Shown here piece after piece: positions 39,013 through 48,477 of a stretch of DNA of 64,000 nucleotides; positions within the stretch are counted from its first letter, which is position 1; each line of letters starts with the position of its first letter. The DNA comes from Actinophytocola sp044466355 (GTDB lineage Bacteria > Actinomycetota > Actinomycetes > Mycobacteriales > Pseudonocardiaceae). Both the position numbers and the translations under genes were made by a program. The stretch covers positions 1,364,001 through 1,428,000 of the forward strand of contig NZ_JBITMQ010000001.1 of NCBI RefSeq assembly GCF_044466355.1. The letters are read 5' to 3'. The notes beneath the pieces were generated by a model, which was not told the DNA's origin, did not search any database, and worked only from the letters and a program-made list of their open reading frames with translations.

Positions 39013-41598
39013 CTATCCGGTGGTTCCGGGCAACGTGCGTTCGTGGCGCTGTCGGCCGCCGAGCCGGTCGACGGTGAACAGCGGATCCTGGCCTGGTTCG
39101 AGCAGCGTGTGCAGGAACAACAGCACTCCGGCTGAGCCGCTCCAGAGGTCGGCGCTGTACCGGCTGCGTCCCTCGCCGAGGAACCGGACCCCGTGCTCCC
39201 ACGGGACGGCGTACTTGAACAGCGCCGTTCCGGTCCGGGTGGCCATGCCGGCGCTGGTGGTGTCACCGGTGAGCCTGGCGTGCTCGGCCAGCGCGAAGCC
39301 GAGACCGGTTATTCCCTGGTACAGGCCGGCCATGACGGTGAACGGGCCACCGAGCCGCAGCCGCAGCCGCTCCTGGGCGTCCTGGAGCCGCTCGTCGTCA
39401 CGGGCCGCGAGGCACCGGGTGGTGACGAGCAGCATGCCCGCCGAACCGCAGTGCACGTACGGCATGCTGCGGGAGTCCCGGTCCGAGACCGGGAAGGCCA
39501 GGTCGGGCGCGTCCGGTGCGCTCGCGCGGTCGAGTTCCTCGTGCAGCAGCCGGACGGCACGGTCGAGCAGGCGGTCGTCCCCGGTGACCGCCGCGAGTTG
39601 CTGGAGCATCAGCGCGATCCCGCACCGGCCCTCGAGCAGGCCGGTGGCGTTGTCCTTGCCCAGCCCCGGAGTCAGGTCGTCGGGCAGCGCCAGCGTGATG
39701 GCCTCGGCGCGGTCGAGGTGGTGGCGGTCACCGGTGTGCCCGAACATCGCGAGGTGGGCCATGGCGACACCGGCCGACCCGCTGCCGTAGGTGTGGCAGC
39801 TGCCGGTGATCGGGTGCCGGTCCGCCGCGTCGAGCAACCGCCGTGCGTCGTCGAGGTGGCCGAGATCGGCGAGCACCCATGCGATCCCGCTGCCGCCGTA
39901 CATGAGACCGGGCGCGAACTCGCCTTCCCTCGCCTGGGTGCGCAACCGGTCGACCGCGGCGGCGGGGACCGGCTCGTCCGCGGCGCGCAGCGCGTGGACC
40001 ACGCCCGCGGTGCCGAACGCGACACACGCCGGGTTCGTGCCGAACCCCTTCGGCACGGTCGGGTAGGTCCACTGTGGATCATCCGGTCGCGCCATCGCGG
40101 CCAGTCCGGTCGCGACCTTCGCACGGAGCTCGCGCAGGTGCCGGAGCGGGTCCGCGGCGACCTCGCCGGGCGCCGGACAGCCGTTCCCGGCCGGGGAGGG
40201 GCGGTGGAAGCGCGTCGCGGCCGACCACAGCGCCTCCGGCACGTCACCGAGCTCGTCGAGCTCGTGGCGCAGGTGGGACAGGGCGTCCGGGTGCCGCTCG
40301 ATCACCTGCGCCATCGGCGCCATGAGGAACTGGGCGATCGCGGCCAGCCCGTACTCGTCGTAGACGACCGGGTCGTCGCCGACCAGGGCGGGCGGCGGGG
40401 TGAACCCCTCCGTGCCCATCGGCCGCAGGTCGTCGGTGTCGAGGCGGTGGGCGGCCTCGAAGTCGACGAGGCGCACGCCGAGGTCGTCTGTGACGAGCAC
40501 GTTGGTGGGGCTGACGTCGACGAAGACGTAGCCGTGCTCGTGCAGCACGGCGAACAACTTCTCCAGCGCCGTCATGATGCGGACACACTTGTCGTGGTAC
40601 TGGGCCATCTCCGCCCTGGTCGGTGCGGAGCGGATCAGGGTGTTGTGCGCGACCATCCAGTTCTTCAGCGGCGTGCCCTCGACGAATTCCATGACGAGGA
40701 ACTCGTGTTCCCACTCCGTGAAGTACTCGACCGGTTCCGGCGCGACGCCGGGGCAGGCCTCGTGCAGTTCGCGCAACGTCCGCCACTCGCGCCGCAGTCG
40801 TTCCGGCGCGCACCGCCCGCCCCAGTCGACCCCGGTGTGCCCGCGTGCCTCCTTGACGAGGACGGTGCGCCCGGTCGCCTCGTGCCGGGCGCGGTAGGCG
40901 CCGCCCGCGTTGCTGTGCTGGAGCGCTGCCTGGAACGTGATGCCGTGGAAGCTGGTGCTGGGCGTCTCTTCCGCGGTGTCCTCGAGGAACGGGTCCGTGA
41001 CGGTCGGCGGGAGCACGAACGACACGTGCCTGCGGTCCTCGACGGGTTCGCCGTCCGGGCCGAGGACGACGGGCAGCCCGGTGCCGTCCGGTTGCCGCAC
41101 CAGCTGTCTGGCGAACGAACCGTAGCGGTAGTGGACTGTCCTGGAGTCCCGGTAGCGGCGGTCGCTGAGGATGTACGGACCGTCCTCATCGGACAGGTCG
41201 GCGCGCAGCCGCTCCATGATCGCCCGCGCCGCCGCCTCGTCCGCCGGGTACAGGGCGCAGAACTTGCCGCTCTGTGGCCGTGCCGCGTGTTTGTGGTTCA
41301 GCAGCAGGAAGTGCAGCCGCGCCGACAGGTGCTTGAACGGGACCCCGTGGTCGGCGCAGGCACGTGCGACCACGTCGAGCACGGGGGAGAGCCGGTCCGG
41401 GCGGGCGGACACGTGCACCTTCCACCCCTGTCGCGGTGTCGTGTGCCCGGCCGGGCGCCAGAACCGCCACATGCCCTCGGTGACCTCGGCCCAGTCCGGC
41501 GGCATGGCCGAGGGCCGGTACGACGCGCCGACGTCGGCGGCCGCCTCGAGGGGCAGGTAGTAGTCGGGGTCGGCGAAGGTGAAAGAGATCTCCTGCAT
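39013..41598 (-). CDS. lanKC: class III lanthipeptide synthetase (LanKC), kinase intact
   Basis: An 861-residue synthetase that phosphorylates core Ser/Thr, eliminates phosphate to give dehydroamino acids and forms (methyl)lanthionine or labionin rings. The lyase-type N-terminal domain (to about 210) includes FKHLSARLHFLLLNHKHAARPQSGKF. The kinase has LVKEARGHTG, EFLVMEFVEGTPL (hinge), FVDVSPTNVLV (catalytic Asp, Asn) and LVDFEAAH (metal Asp). The cyclase (about 520-861) shows repeats such as GSAGVAMAHLA and GLYQGITGLGFAL and lacks the Cys-Cys-His zinc site. ATG 41598 has AGGAGGA and starts eight bases after the ABC transporter gene, so they form one operon. It should modify precursor 2 and perhaps also precursor 1. 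Confidence 0.95.
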   Translation of the reverse strand: MQEISFTFADPDYYLPLEAAADVGASYRPSAMPPDWAEVTEGMWRFWRPAGHTTPRQGWKVHVSARPDRLSPVLDVVARACADHGVPFKHLSARLHFLLLNHKHAARPQSGKFCALYPADEAAARAIMERLRADLSDEDGPYILSDRRYRDSRTVHYRYGSFARQLVRQPDGTGLPVVLGPDGEPVEDRRHVSFVLPPTVTDPFLEDTAEETPSTSFHGITFQAALQHSNAGGAYRARHEATGRTVLVKEARGHTGVDWGGRCAPERLRREWRTLRELHEACPGVAPEPVEYFTEWEHEFLVMEFVEGTPLKNWMVAHNTLIRSAPTRAEMAQYHDKCVRIMTALEKLFAVLHEHGYVFVDVSPTNVLVTDDLGVRLVDFEAAHRLDTDDLRPMGTEGFTPPPALVGDDPVVYDEYGLAAIAQFLMAPMAQVIERHPDALSHLRHELDELGDVPEALWSAATRFHRPSPAGNGCPAPGEVAADPLRHLRELRAKVATGLAAMARPDDPQWTYPTVPKGFGTNPACVAFGTAGVVHALRAADEPVPAAAVDRLRTQAREGEFAPGLMYGGSGIAWVLADLGHLDDARRLLDAADRHPITGSCHTYGSGSAGVAMAHLAMFGHTGDRHHLDRAEAITLALPDDLTPGLGKDNATGLLEGRCGIALMLQQLAAVTGDDRLLDRAVRLLHEELDRASAPDAPDLAFPVSDRDSRSMPYVHCGSAGMLLVTTRCLAARDDERLQDAQERLRLRLGGPFTVMAGLYQGITGLGFALAEHARLTGDTTSAGMATRTGTALFKYAVPWEHGVRFLGEGRSRYSADLWSGSAGVLLFLHTLLEPGQDPLFTVDRLGGRQRHERTLPGTTG

Positions 41599-41606
41599 CG
41601 TTCCTC

Positions 41607-43793
41607 CTAGTCGCCGGGCCGAAGGTCGGCGGCGAACAGATCCCGGTAGACGCCCGGGCGTTCGATCAACGTCTCGTGCGTGCCGTGCTGGACGATCCGG
41701 CCCCTGTCCAGCACCACGATCTGGTCCGCGGCCCGCGCCGCGCTCAGCCGGTGGGAGATCACGACCCTGGTCACCGGCAGTGTGTCGAGGGCGGCGTTGA
41801 CGGCGCGCTCGGTCCGCGGGTCGAGGTGGCTCGTCGCCTCGTCCAGGACCAGCAGGCCCGGCTTGCTGAGCAACGCTCTGGCCAGCGCCATCCGCTGTCG
41901 CTGTCCCGAGGACAGGGCCGCGCCGCCGTCGCCGATCTCCGTGTCGTACCGCCTCGGCAACGCCAGGATGTCGTGGTGCAGCCCCGCGATCGTCGTCGCT
42001 TCGACGATCTCGTCCTCGCTCGCGTCCGGGCGGCCCAGCGTGAGGTTGTCCCGGACGGTGCCGCTGAACAGGCTCAGGTCCTGGAGCACGGCGCCGCAGC
42101 GGGAGCGGAACGCGGACAGGTCCATCTCCTGGATCGGTACGCCGTCGTAGCCCACCGCGCCGGACTCGGCGGCCACGAGGCCGAGCACCAGCAGCCCCAG
42201 TGAGCTCTTGCCGGAACCGGTCCTGCCGACGACGCAGATCGTGCTGCCCGGCCGCGCCCGCAGCGTGATGTCCTGGAGCACGGGCGGCTGGTCGTCGCGG
42301 TAGCGGAACGAGACCCCGCTCAGCTCGACGCCCAGCGCACGGCCCGGCGCGGGTGTCCTGGTACCGCCGGACTCGGCTGGTGCGTCCAGGACGTCGAACA
42401 CGCGCTCCATCTGCACCACCACCGTCTGGTAGATCTGGCCGACGTTCGCGAACGTGTCCAGTGGTGCGAGCACCGCCAGCGCCACGGCATTCGCCGCGAG
42501 CATCCCGCCGAGGCTCACCCGGCCGTCGATGACGAGCCAGGCGCCGACGACGAGCAACGCCAGGGGGCCGAGCGTGCTCACCGCGCGCTGCGCGCCCGTC
42601 AGCCAGGCCGCCGCACGTCCTCTGCGGAGCATTGCCTCCTGGTAGCGGGTGAACAGGCGGGACCAGCGGACCAGCAGGCGATCGGCCAGGCCGTTGGCCT
42701 TGATGGAGATCACGGCGTTGAGCAGCTCGGTCACGTGGTTCTGCTCGTCGGTCTTGGCGACCAGTTCCCGTTGGACCAGGTTGCGCAGTGCGCGGTGGCT
42801 CGCGCCGACCAGGGCCGCGTACAACACGATCAGCGGGAGGACGGCGGGCACATAGGCCGGGGCGAGCACGACCAACCCGATCAGGTAACCGGTCAGCAGG
42901 ACACCGTCGAGGACGGTGGTCATCAGCTGCTGCGTCAGTGTCTCCCTGGTACTGGACACACTGGACAGTCGCATGAGGAGGTCGCCGCGGCCCCGGTCGA
43001 GGAAGAAGCCGACCGGCAGCCGCAGCAGGTGGCCGATGAGCCTGCCGGTCAGCGCCTCGTCGGCCCGTCTGCGCAGCGCGAGGAGAGCGAGGGCACGCAG
43101 CAGGCTGAGCACGCCGGCGAGGAGCGCGGTGCCGACGACGGCGACCGCGAGCACCCCGAGCAGCCCGGTGTCACCACGCGGGATGACGGAGTCGACCACG
43201 GCCTTGGTGAGCAGCGGTGTGCCGAGACCGATGCCGTGCATCGCGGCGGCGAGCAGCAGCGTCGACAGCAGGAGCCCGCGTCCGCCCGGTGCGCTGAACA
43301 GGGTCTTGACGTAGCGCACCACGACCGCGTCCCGGGTTCTGGTCCGCCTGGGACTGAAGTGGGCGGCCGGGGTGAGGTGCAGGGCGGTGTCGTCGTGGCG
43401 CCGGTCGAACTCGACCCGTTGCCACCGCTGCCGTCCGAGTGCCGGATCGACGACCCACGCGCGGTGGCGGTCGGCACGGGCCACCACGACGAAGTGCTGC
43501 TGGCCGCGTATGACGATCGCCGGTGTGGTCACCTCGGCGCCGAGCGGTCCGATGGCCGCCGACATGCCGGAACGCTCCGCGGCCACCGCGATGTCGTCGA
43601 GCGTGGCACCACTGCCGTGCCGGTGCAGGATCGCCCGGGTCTCGGTCACCGACGTGTCCCGGCCGTGGTGGCTCAGTACGGCCGCAAGGCACGCCGCTCC
43701 GGTCTCCCCGTGGTTGAGTGCGTACCGGACCGGCGTCCGGCGGCGAGTACGGGCCGGTGGTCGTTCGAGTGTCCGTACAGTCAACCCACTCAC
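41607..43793 (-). CDS. ABC exporter with catalytically dead C39-like domain
   Basis: A 728-residue half-transporter. Residues 1-150 have the C39 bacteriocin-peptidase fold, but the nucleophile position in the usual DCGxxCL motif is Thr (T31 in GETGAACLAAVL). The His (QQHFVVVARA) and Asp (VVDPALG) remain. About six membrane segments follow (for example GVLAVAVVGTALLAGVLSLL). The ATPase has VGRTGSGKSSLG (Walker A), LSSGQRQRMALARAL (signature) and LLVLDEATSHLD. It should export the modified class III peptides without cutting their leaders, so maturation needs another protease. GTG 43793 with GGAGG five bases upstream is a better start than upstream in-frame codons. It is the first gene of the leftward operon. 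Confidence 0.92.
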   Translation of the reverse strand: MSGLTVRTLERPPARTRRRTPVRYALNHGETGAACLAAVLSHHGRDTSVTETRAILHRHGSGATLDDIAVAAERSGMSAAIGPLGAEVTTPAIVIRGQQHFVVVARADRHRAWVVDPALGRQRWQRVEFDRRHDDTALHLTPAAHFSPRRTRTRDAVVVRYVKTLFSAPGGRGLLLSTLLLAAAMHGIGLGTPLLTKAVVDSVIPRGDTGLLGVLAVAVVGTALLAGVLSLLRALALLALRRRADEALTGRLIGHLLRLPVGFFLDRGRGDLLMRLSSVSSTRETLTQQLMTTVLDGVLLTGYLIGLVVLAPAYVPAVLPLIVLYAALVGASHRALRNLVQRELVAKTDEQNHVTELLNAVISIKANGLADRLLVRWSRLFTRYQEAMLRRGRAAAWLTGAQRAVSTLGPLALLVVGAWLVIDGRVSLGGMLAANAVALAVLAPLDTFANVGQIYQTVVVQMERVFDVLDAPAESGGTRTPAPGRALGVELSGVSFRYRDDQPPVLQDITLRARPGSTICVVGRTGSGKSSLGLLVLGLVAAESGAVGYDGVPIQEMDLSAFRSRCGAVLQDLSLFSGTVRDNLTLGRPDASEDEIVEATTIAGLHHDILALPRRYDTEIGDGGAALSSGQRQRMALARALLSKPGLLVLDEATSHLDPRTERAVNAALDTLPVTRVVISHRLSAARAADQIVVLDRGRIVQHGTHETLIERPGVYRDLFAADLRPGD

Positions 43794-44056
43794 CTTTCCT
43801 CCGCCGTTCCCGCCTTGCTCTGGAACGGACAGTAGGAGCGGGAGCCGGGCACGCAGTAGGTGTTTCGCCGTCCACATGCGGCCATGGGCACTGACCGGAT
43901 CAGGACACGTGCCGCCGAGATTGATCGTCCCTTGTGGACTGATGACGGTTCGCCGCACCCGGCATCCCGACAAACTTGGGTGGCGGTCACTCATGCGGCC
44001 ACCGGGGCGGACGGCGCACTCTGCCGAAGTGATCCGACGACACGACGGAGGTGGTC
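43794..44056. promoter_or_regulatory. divergent intergenic region between the class III operon and the class II regulator
   Basis: These 263 bp must hold promoters for the leftward ABC-LanKC operon and the rightward regulator. I see the two ribosome sites at the ends, but no clear -10/-35 pair or repeat. Confidence 0.4.
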
Positions 44057-45040
44057 ATGGCATTGAGCGATCTCGGCTTCGAGCCGGTACAGGAACGCGT
44101 CTACAACGCCTTGCTGGACAGACCCGACCTGACGTTCGCAGACCTGGCCGCGGCGGCGGGCGGCGACGGGCCGGCCGTCGCGGTCGCCGTCGAGCGTCTG
44201 GTGGCTCTCGGGGCGGCGCGACCGGAGTCGTCCAGGCCCTGCGGGGTGGCACTGGTGAACCCGGCTGTCGCGATCGCCGGGTTGATCGAACGCCTCGAGA
44301 GCGACCTGCTGCGCAGGCACCGAGGCGTGGTCGAGACACGCGGTGAACTGATCGAGCTGGCGGCTCGGTTCCAGCACTCGCCCGGCCGGTCTGGCACCGC
44401 CGACGTCGAGCACCACTCCGGTGCCGACGCGATCGGGGAGGTGCTCGCCGAGCTCTCCTTCTTCACCAGGGACAGCGTTCTCACCGTGCACCGCGGCGGC
44501 CGTCATGGCATGGGACCGGACAGCGCCTGGTCCTCGCTGCACCAGCGTGCCCTGCGGAGAGGAGCGCTGTTGCGGATCCTGTGCCACCGGGAACTGCTCG
44601 CCGACGAACGTCAGGTCACCCGGGCGCGCGAGCTGGGGGCCTCCGGCGCGCAGTACCGGATCACCACTCTCGTGCCTGACCCCGTTGTCGTCATCGACCA
44701 GCGCGTCGCGGTGGTGCCCGCCGATCCCCAGGACATCGACCAGGGGATCCTGGTGATACGCCAGCCCGCGCTGCTCAACGGCGTCGTCCGGCTTTTCGAG
44801 CGGATGTGGGTCGACGGCGAGCAGGCGGCGTGGGACAGTCGTGGCGAACCGGAGCCCACCGATGCGGACCGCCGGGTGCTGGCGCTGCTCGCCGAGGGAC
44901 ACACAGACGAGGCGATCGCGCGCACCGTCGGCTGCTCGGCCCGCACTCTCCGGCGGCGGATCGCCGTGTTGATGACCTGGCTCGCGGCGGCCAGCAGGTT
45001 CGAGGCAGGTGCGGCTGCCGTCAGGAAGGGCTGGCTGTGA
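44057..45040 (+). CDS. TrmB/LuxR-type transcriptional regulator
   Basis: A 327-residue regulator. The N-terminus (LGFEPVQERVYNALLDRPDLTFADLAAAAG) is a TrmB-like winged helix. The middle, with LRILCHRELLADERQVTRARELGASGAQYRI and VVVIDQRVAVVP, resembles the phospholipase-D-like effector part of that group. The C-terminus is a LuxR/GerE helix-turn-helix (DRRVLALLAEGHTDEAIARTVGCSARTLRRRIA). This arrangement is common beside actinobacterial lanthipeptide clusters. ATG 44057 has GGAGG at good spacing. The gene precedes LanM copy 1 in the same direction and diverges from the class III operon, so it could control either or both. Confidence 0.88.
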   Translation: MALSDLGFEPVQERVYNALLDRPDLTFADLAAAAGGDGPAVAVAVERLVALGAARPESSRPCGVALVNPAVAIAGLIERLESDLLRRHRGVVETRGELIELAARFQHSPGRSGTADVEHHSGADAIGEVLAELSFFTRDSVLTVHRGGRHGMGPDSAWSSLHQRALRRGALLRILCHRELLADERQVTRARELGASGAQYRITTLVPDPVVVIDQRVAVVPADPQDIDQGILVIRQPALLNGVVRLFERMWVDGEQAAWDSRGEPEPTDADRRVLALLAEGHTDEAIARTVGCSARTLRRRIAVLMTWLAAASRFEAGAAAVRKGWL

Positions 45041-45114
45041 GTGGCCACGCCCGGAAACTAATTTGCGTGGCCGGTACCCATGACTTCGATCGCGGGGCTG
45101 GTCAGGATCCGACC

Positions 45115-48100
45115 ATGGACAGCACAGCGGCGGGGATCGCGTCGGCGGCGGGGCTCGCGCCCGGTTGGTGGACGAACGCTCTCGCGTTGCACGAGCGGTT
45201 CACGCCGGCGCCATCGCGAACACCCCACGCGAACGCCGACCCGTTCGAACTCCGCCTGGCGGATCTCGGGCTGGATCCCGCCGACGTGGCGAACGCGGCC
45301 GCTGCCGTCGGCGGGCTCGCACCGGCATGGGCGGACATCGTGGACGAGGTGGTTCTCGGCGCGGACCACACTGAGAACCGCCGGGTCGACGGTGACTGGG
45401 AGGTCGCGTTCGGCCAGGTGTTCGCCCCGTTCGTCGCCTTCGCGGCCGAGCGGATCACCGCCGCGTTCACCGCCGGGGGGCCGTCGGAGTCGGTCGACCT
45501 CGACGCGTTCGTGGCCGCTGTCTCCCGCACCCTGACCGACCGGCTCGTGGCGACGGGAACCCGAACCCTGGTGACTGAGCTGCGCCTGCACGCCGACCGC
45601 GGTGCCCTCGTCGGGCGCGACCCGGTCAGCCGGTTCCACGACTTCGTCGCGCAGATGAGCACCGGCACCGCGCGAGCGCGGCTGTTCACCCGCTACCCGG
45701 TGCTGGCGCGCCTGCTCGCACAGATGACCGACGCTGCGGTGACGGCGGCGGTGGAGCTGCTCGACCGGTTCCGGCAGGACCGGCACGACGTGGTGACGAC
45801 GCTCTTCCCGGACGGCGACCCCGGGGTTCTCGTCGGCGCCGACTTCGGGCTGGGCGACCCGCACCGCGGCCGGTCGGTGGCCACGCTCGCCTTCTCCGGG
45901 GGTGCCCGGCTGGTCTACAAGCCACGAGACGTGACGCTCCAGCGACACCTCGCCGGCATGGTGGCCTGGCTCAACGACCACGTCGAAGGCCTCGGTCTTC
46001 GTGCCGTGCCCACTCTGGTGCGGGAGGGGTACGGGTGGTCGGCGTACGTCGAGGCCGCACCTCTGACCGACGTCGCGCTCGCCGATCGCTTCTACTTCCG
46101 GCAGGGCGCACTGCTGGCGCTGTTGCACGCGGTCCGCGCCACCGACATGCACTACGCGAATGTCATCGCCGCGGGTGACACACCGGTCGTGGTCGACGTC
46201 GAGACGCTGTTCCACCCGGCGCTGACGGCGGACCAGGGCGGTGACCCGGCCGCCGCCGCGCTCGCCGACTCGGTCTACCGGACCGCGTTGCTGCCGTTGA
46301 TCGCGGTCGGCGACCACGGGACATGGGACCTTTCGGGACTGGGCGGTGACGCCGACCGGTCTCCCGTGAGCAGGGTGTCGTGGCAGGACGCGGGCACGGA
46401 CCGCATGCGCCTCGTCCGCGTCGCTGCCGAGGCACGAACCGCGTCGAACCGGCCGAGGGCAGGCACGGAGGCGCTCGAGCCGCGGGCACACCAGGCCGCG
46501 CTGTGCGACGGCTTTCGCACGGCCCACGACCGGATCGCGGCACACAAGTCCGCGTTCGCGGAGCTGGTCAGGGCCTGCGAGAACGTGCTCACCCGCGTGG
46601 TGTTCCGGCCCACCTGGATCTACACGAGCATGCTCGACGAGAGCACACACCCTGACCTGCTCGCCGACGGGCTGTCCCGTGACAGGGCGCTCGCGATGCT
46701 GTGCTCGGCGACAGCGACCGGTCCGCTTCGGCGGCTGGCGGCACACGAGATCGCGGACCTGTGGGCGGGTGACGTGCCGATGTTCACCATGACGGCAGGC
46801 CGTGCCGTCGTGTGTGACTCCGCGGGAGATCCGACCGGCGTTCGCCTTCCTACGCCGGGACTGCACCAGGCGCTTGACGCGCTCGACGCCATGGACGACA
46901 CCACCCGGCGAGATCAGGAGTGGGTCGTCGCGGCGACATTGGCCACCCGCAGCCAGGCGACCGCACACGTCGCCGATCACGTCGCCGAGCCGCTGCCCGC
47001 CGGAGCCCCGGCCGACCCCGATGCCCTGATCGCCGCGGCGTGCACGATGGGGGACCGGCTCGTCGCTTCTGCCCACCGGGGGCGGGAGCGCGTCAACTGG
47101 CTCGGTGTCGAGTTGGTGGAGGAACGACAGTGGCTCGTGCTGCCGCTCGGCGCCGGGTTGGCGACCGGCTACCTCGGTGTCGCACTGTTTCTCGCGCAGC
47201 TGGGTGCGGCAACCGGGATCGCACGCTACACCGAGCACGCGGCGCTCGCCGTGCGTGCACTGCCCACCGCGCTCGGCCACATCGCCTCGCGGCCCGCGCT
47301 CGTGGACGCGGTCGGGTGTGGCGGGCTGACCGGGCTCGGGGGAATCGCCTACGGTGCGGCACGGGTGGGCGCGTTGCTGGACGACGCGGGCCTGCGCGAT
47401 GCCGCGGAGTTCGCGGTCGGACTGGCCGGCGAGGTCGCGGGCCGCACCACCGATCCGACGTGGACCGCGGGTCACGCCGGTTGTCTCGCTGCGATGACCG
47501 CGGTGCACACCGACCTCGGGTTTTCGGCAGCGGCGGACGTCGCGAACGACTGCGCAGAACTGCTTGGCGCCTTCTTCGCCGGGCGTGACGGTCCAGGAGC
47601 GGGCCTGCCCGGCGGGTTCGCCAGGGGACGGGCCGGCATCGGCTGGGCCCTGGCCAACCACGGTTCGCCGGCACACGCGGACCTCGGTCGGCACGTCGCG
47701 TCGACGGCGACCGCCGACGCGGCGCGCGGTGGCTGGTGTTCCGGACCGGCAGGCGCGCTGCTGGCCGTTGCCTCCGCCGGGATCGGCGCGGACACCCCGT
47801 GGCCAGAACCGGACCCGGACGTCGGCCGACCAGGAGACCTGAGCCTGTGTCATGGCGAGCTGGGTGTCGTCGAGGTGCTCGGTGCGCTCGGACGCCAGGG
47901 CCCGGTACCCGACGACATCGCCGTGGGGTTGCGCCGACGCGTCAGCCGGGTGCTCGCCACGGTGCAGCACGACGAGCCGTGGTGCGGCGTCCCGGACCGG
48001 CTTGCCACACCTGGCCTGCTCAACGGCCTGTCCGGCATCGGCTACGCGCTTCTGCGGCTCGCGGCCCCGGACACGACGCCGTCGGTGCTCCTCCTCGAAC

Positions 48101-48159
48101 CCGCGGACCCGCCGCGATTTCCCGTTTCACCAGCCCGAACAGAGAGGAACAGGGGATGA
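45115..48159 (+). CDS. lanM: class II lanthipeptide synthetase LanM, copy 1
   Basis: A 1014-residue bifunctional enzyme that dehydrates Ser/Thr by phosphorylation and elimination, then adds Cys thiols. The dehydratase half carries VYKPRDVTLQRHLAG, RQGALLALLHAVRATDMHYANVIAAG (catalytic loop) and VVDVETLF. The cyclase half (about 680-1014) has zinc ligands in WCSGPAG (near 873) and LCHGELG (near 911). Start ATG 45115 was preferred to an upstream GTG because LanM copy 2 starts similarly (WW...ALALHER) and AGGA lies just before it. The precursor gene overlaps its stop by four bases, strong evidence that the two work together. It is a clear paralogue of the enzyme at 52870-55797. Confidence 0.95.
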   Translation: MDSTAAGIASAAGLAPGWWTNALALHERFTPAPSRTPHANADPFELRLADLGLDPADVANAAAAVGGLAPAWADIVDEVVLGADHTENRRVDGDWEVAFGQVFAPFVAFAAERITAAFTAGGPSESVDLDAFVAAVSRTLTDRLVATGTRTLVTELRLHADRGALVGRDPVSRFHDFVAQMSTGTARARLFTRYPVLARLLAQMTDAAVTAAVELLDRFRQDRHDVVTTLFPDGDPGVLVGADFGLGDPHRGRSVATLAFSGGARLVYKPRDVTLQRHLAGMVAWLNDHVEGLGLRAVPTLVREGYGWSAYVEAAPLTDVALADRFYFRQGALLALLHAVRATDMHYANVIAAGDTPVVVDVETLFHPALTADQGGDPAAAALADSVYRTALLPLIAVGDHGTWDLSGLGGDADRSPVSRVSWQDAGTDRMRLVRVAAEARTASNRPRAGTEALEPRAHQAALCDGFRTAHDRIAAHKSAFAELVRACENVLTRVVFRPTWIYTSMLDESTHPDLLADGLSRDRALAMLCSATATGPLRRLAAHEIADLWAGDVPMFTMTAGRAVVCDSAGDPTGVRLPTPGLHQALDALDAMDDTTRRDQEWVVAATLATRSQATAHVADHVAEPLPAGAPADPDALIAAACTMGDRLVASAHRGRERVNWLGVELVEERQWLVLPLGAGLATGYLGVALFLAQLGAATGIARYTEHAALAVRALPTALGHIASRPALVDAVGCGGLTGLGGIAYGAARVGALLDDAGLRDAAEFAVGLAGEVAGRTTDPTWTAGHAGCLAAMTAVHTDLGFSAAADVANDCAELLGAFFAGRDGPGAGLPGGFARGRAGIGWALANHGSPAHADLGRHVASTATADAARGGWCSGPAGALLAVASAGIGADTPWPEPDPDVGRPGDLSLCHGELGVVEVLGALGRQGPVPDDIAVGLRRRVSRVLATVQHDEPWCGVPDRLATPGLLNGLSGIGYALLRLAAPDTTPSVLLLEPADPPRFPVSPARTERNRG

Positions 48160-48395
48160 ACGAGAACGACCACACGGCGCACGAGGCAGCACGACTGGCG
48201 ACCGGTTCGGACCTGCTCGCCGACGAACACCCGGCCGGCCCGGTCTGGTGCTTCCCGGTCGTGACGTTCGGGAGGAGCGTCGCGGCTCTCGCCATCACGG
48301 CGGCACCGATCGGCATACTCGCGCTGGGGTTGCTCTCCGGGGATCCGGACATCGTCGCCGGCACACACACCACATGCTGTCCGACCGGCCCCTGA
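48156..48395 (+). CDS. class II lanthipeptide precursor, copy 1 (TTCC core)
   Basis: A 79-residue precursor coupled to lanM copy 1 (ATGA overlap). The leader has a hydrophilic N-terminal 30 residues, then the shared VTFG motif (36-39) and a 20-residue hydrophobic stretch (SVAALAITAAPIGILALGLL). The C-terminus is GTHTTCCPTGP with T70, T72, T73, C74 and C75, the only obvious ring-forming set. One further Cys (C32) sits in the leader. The partner at 55837-56073 has the same plan and ends DTTCCPPQV. I know of no characterised lanthipeptide with so short a core. No double-Gly cleavage site is evident, though AG precedes T70. Confidence 0.85.
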   Translation: MNENDHTAHEAARLATGSDLLADEHPAGPVWCFPVVTFGRSVAALAITAAPIGILALGLLSGDPDIVAGTHTTCCPTGP

Positions 48396-48477
48396 TCGGC
48401 CCCAAGCCGTTGCGCCAAAGTTCGTCATCCTCGCTGAACCGCCGGTTCGTCGTACATCGCAGGCTTAAGGTGCGTTG

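Noticed and set aside
38523..39266. In-frame extension of the LanKC copy 1 gene through the N gap into the precursor region
   Set aside because: The translation crosses Ns and poly-G, giving Pro/Gly runs; real homology starts at ATG 38522.
45049..45114. Longer N-terminus for LanM copy 1 from an upstream in-frame GTG
   Set aside because: The extra residues have no counterpart in LanM copy 2, and ATG 45115 has a nearby AGGA.
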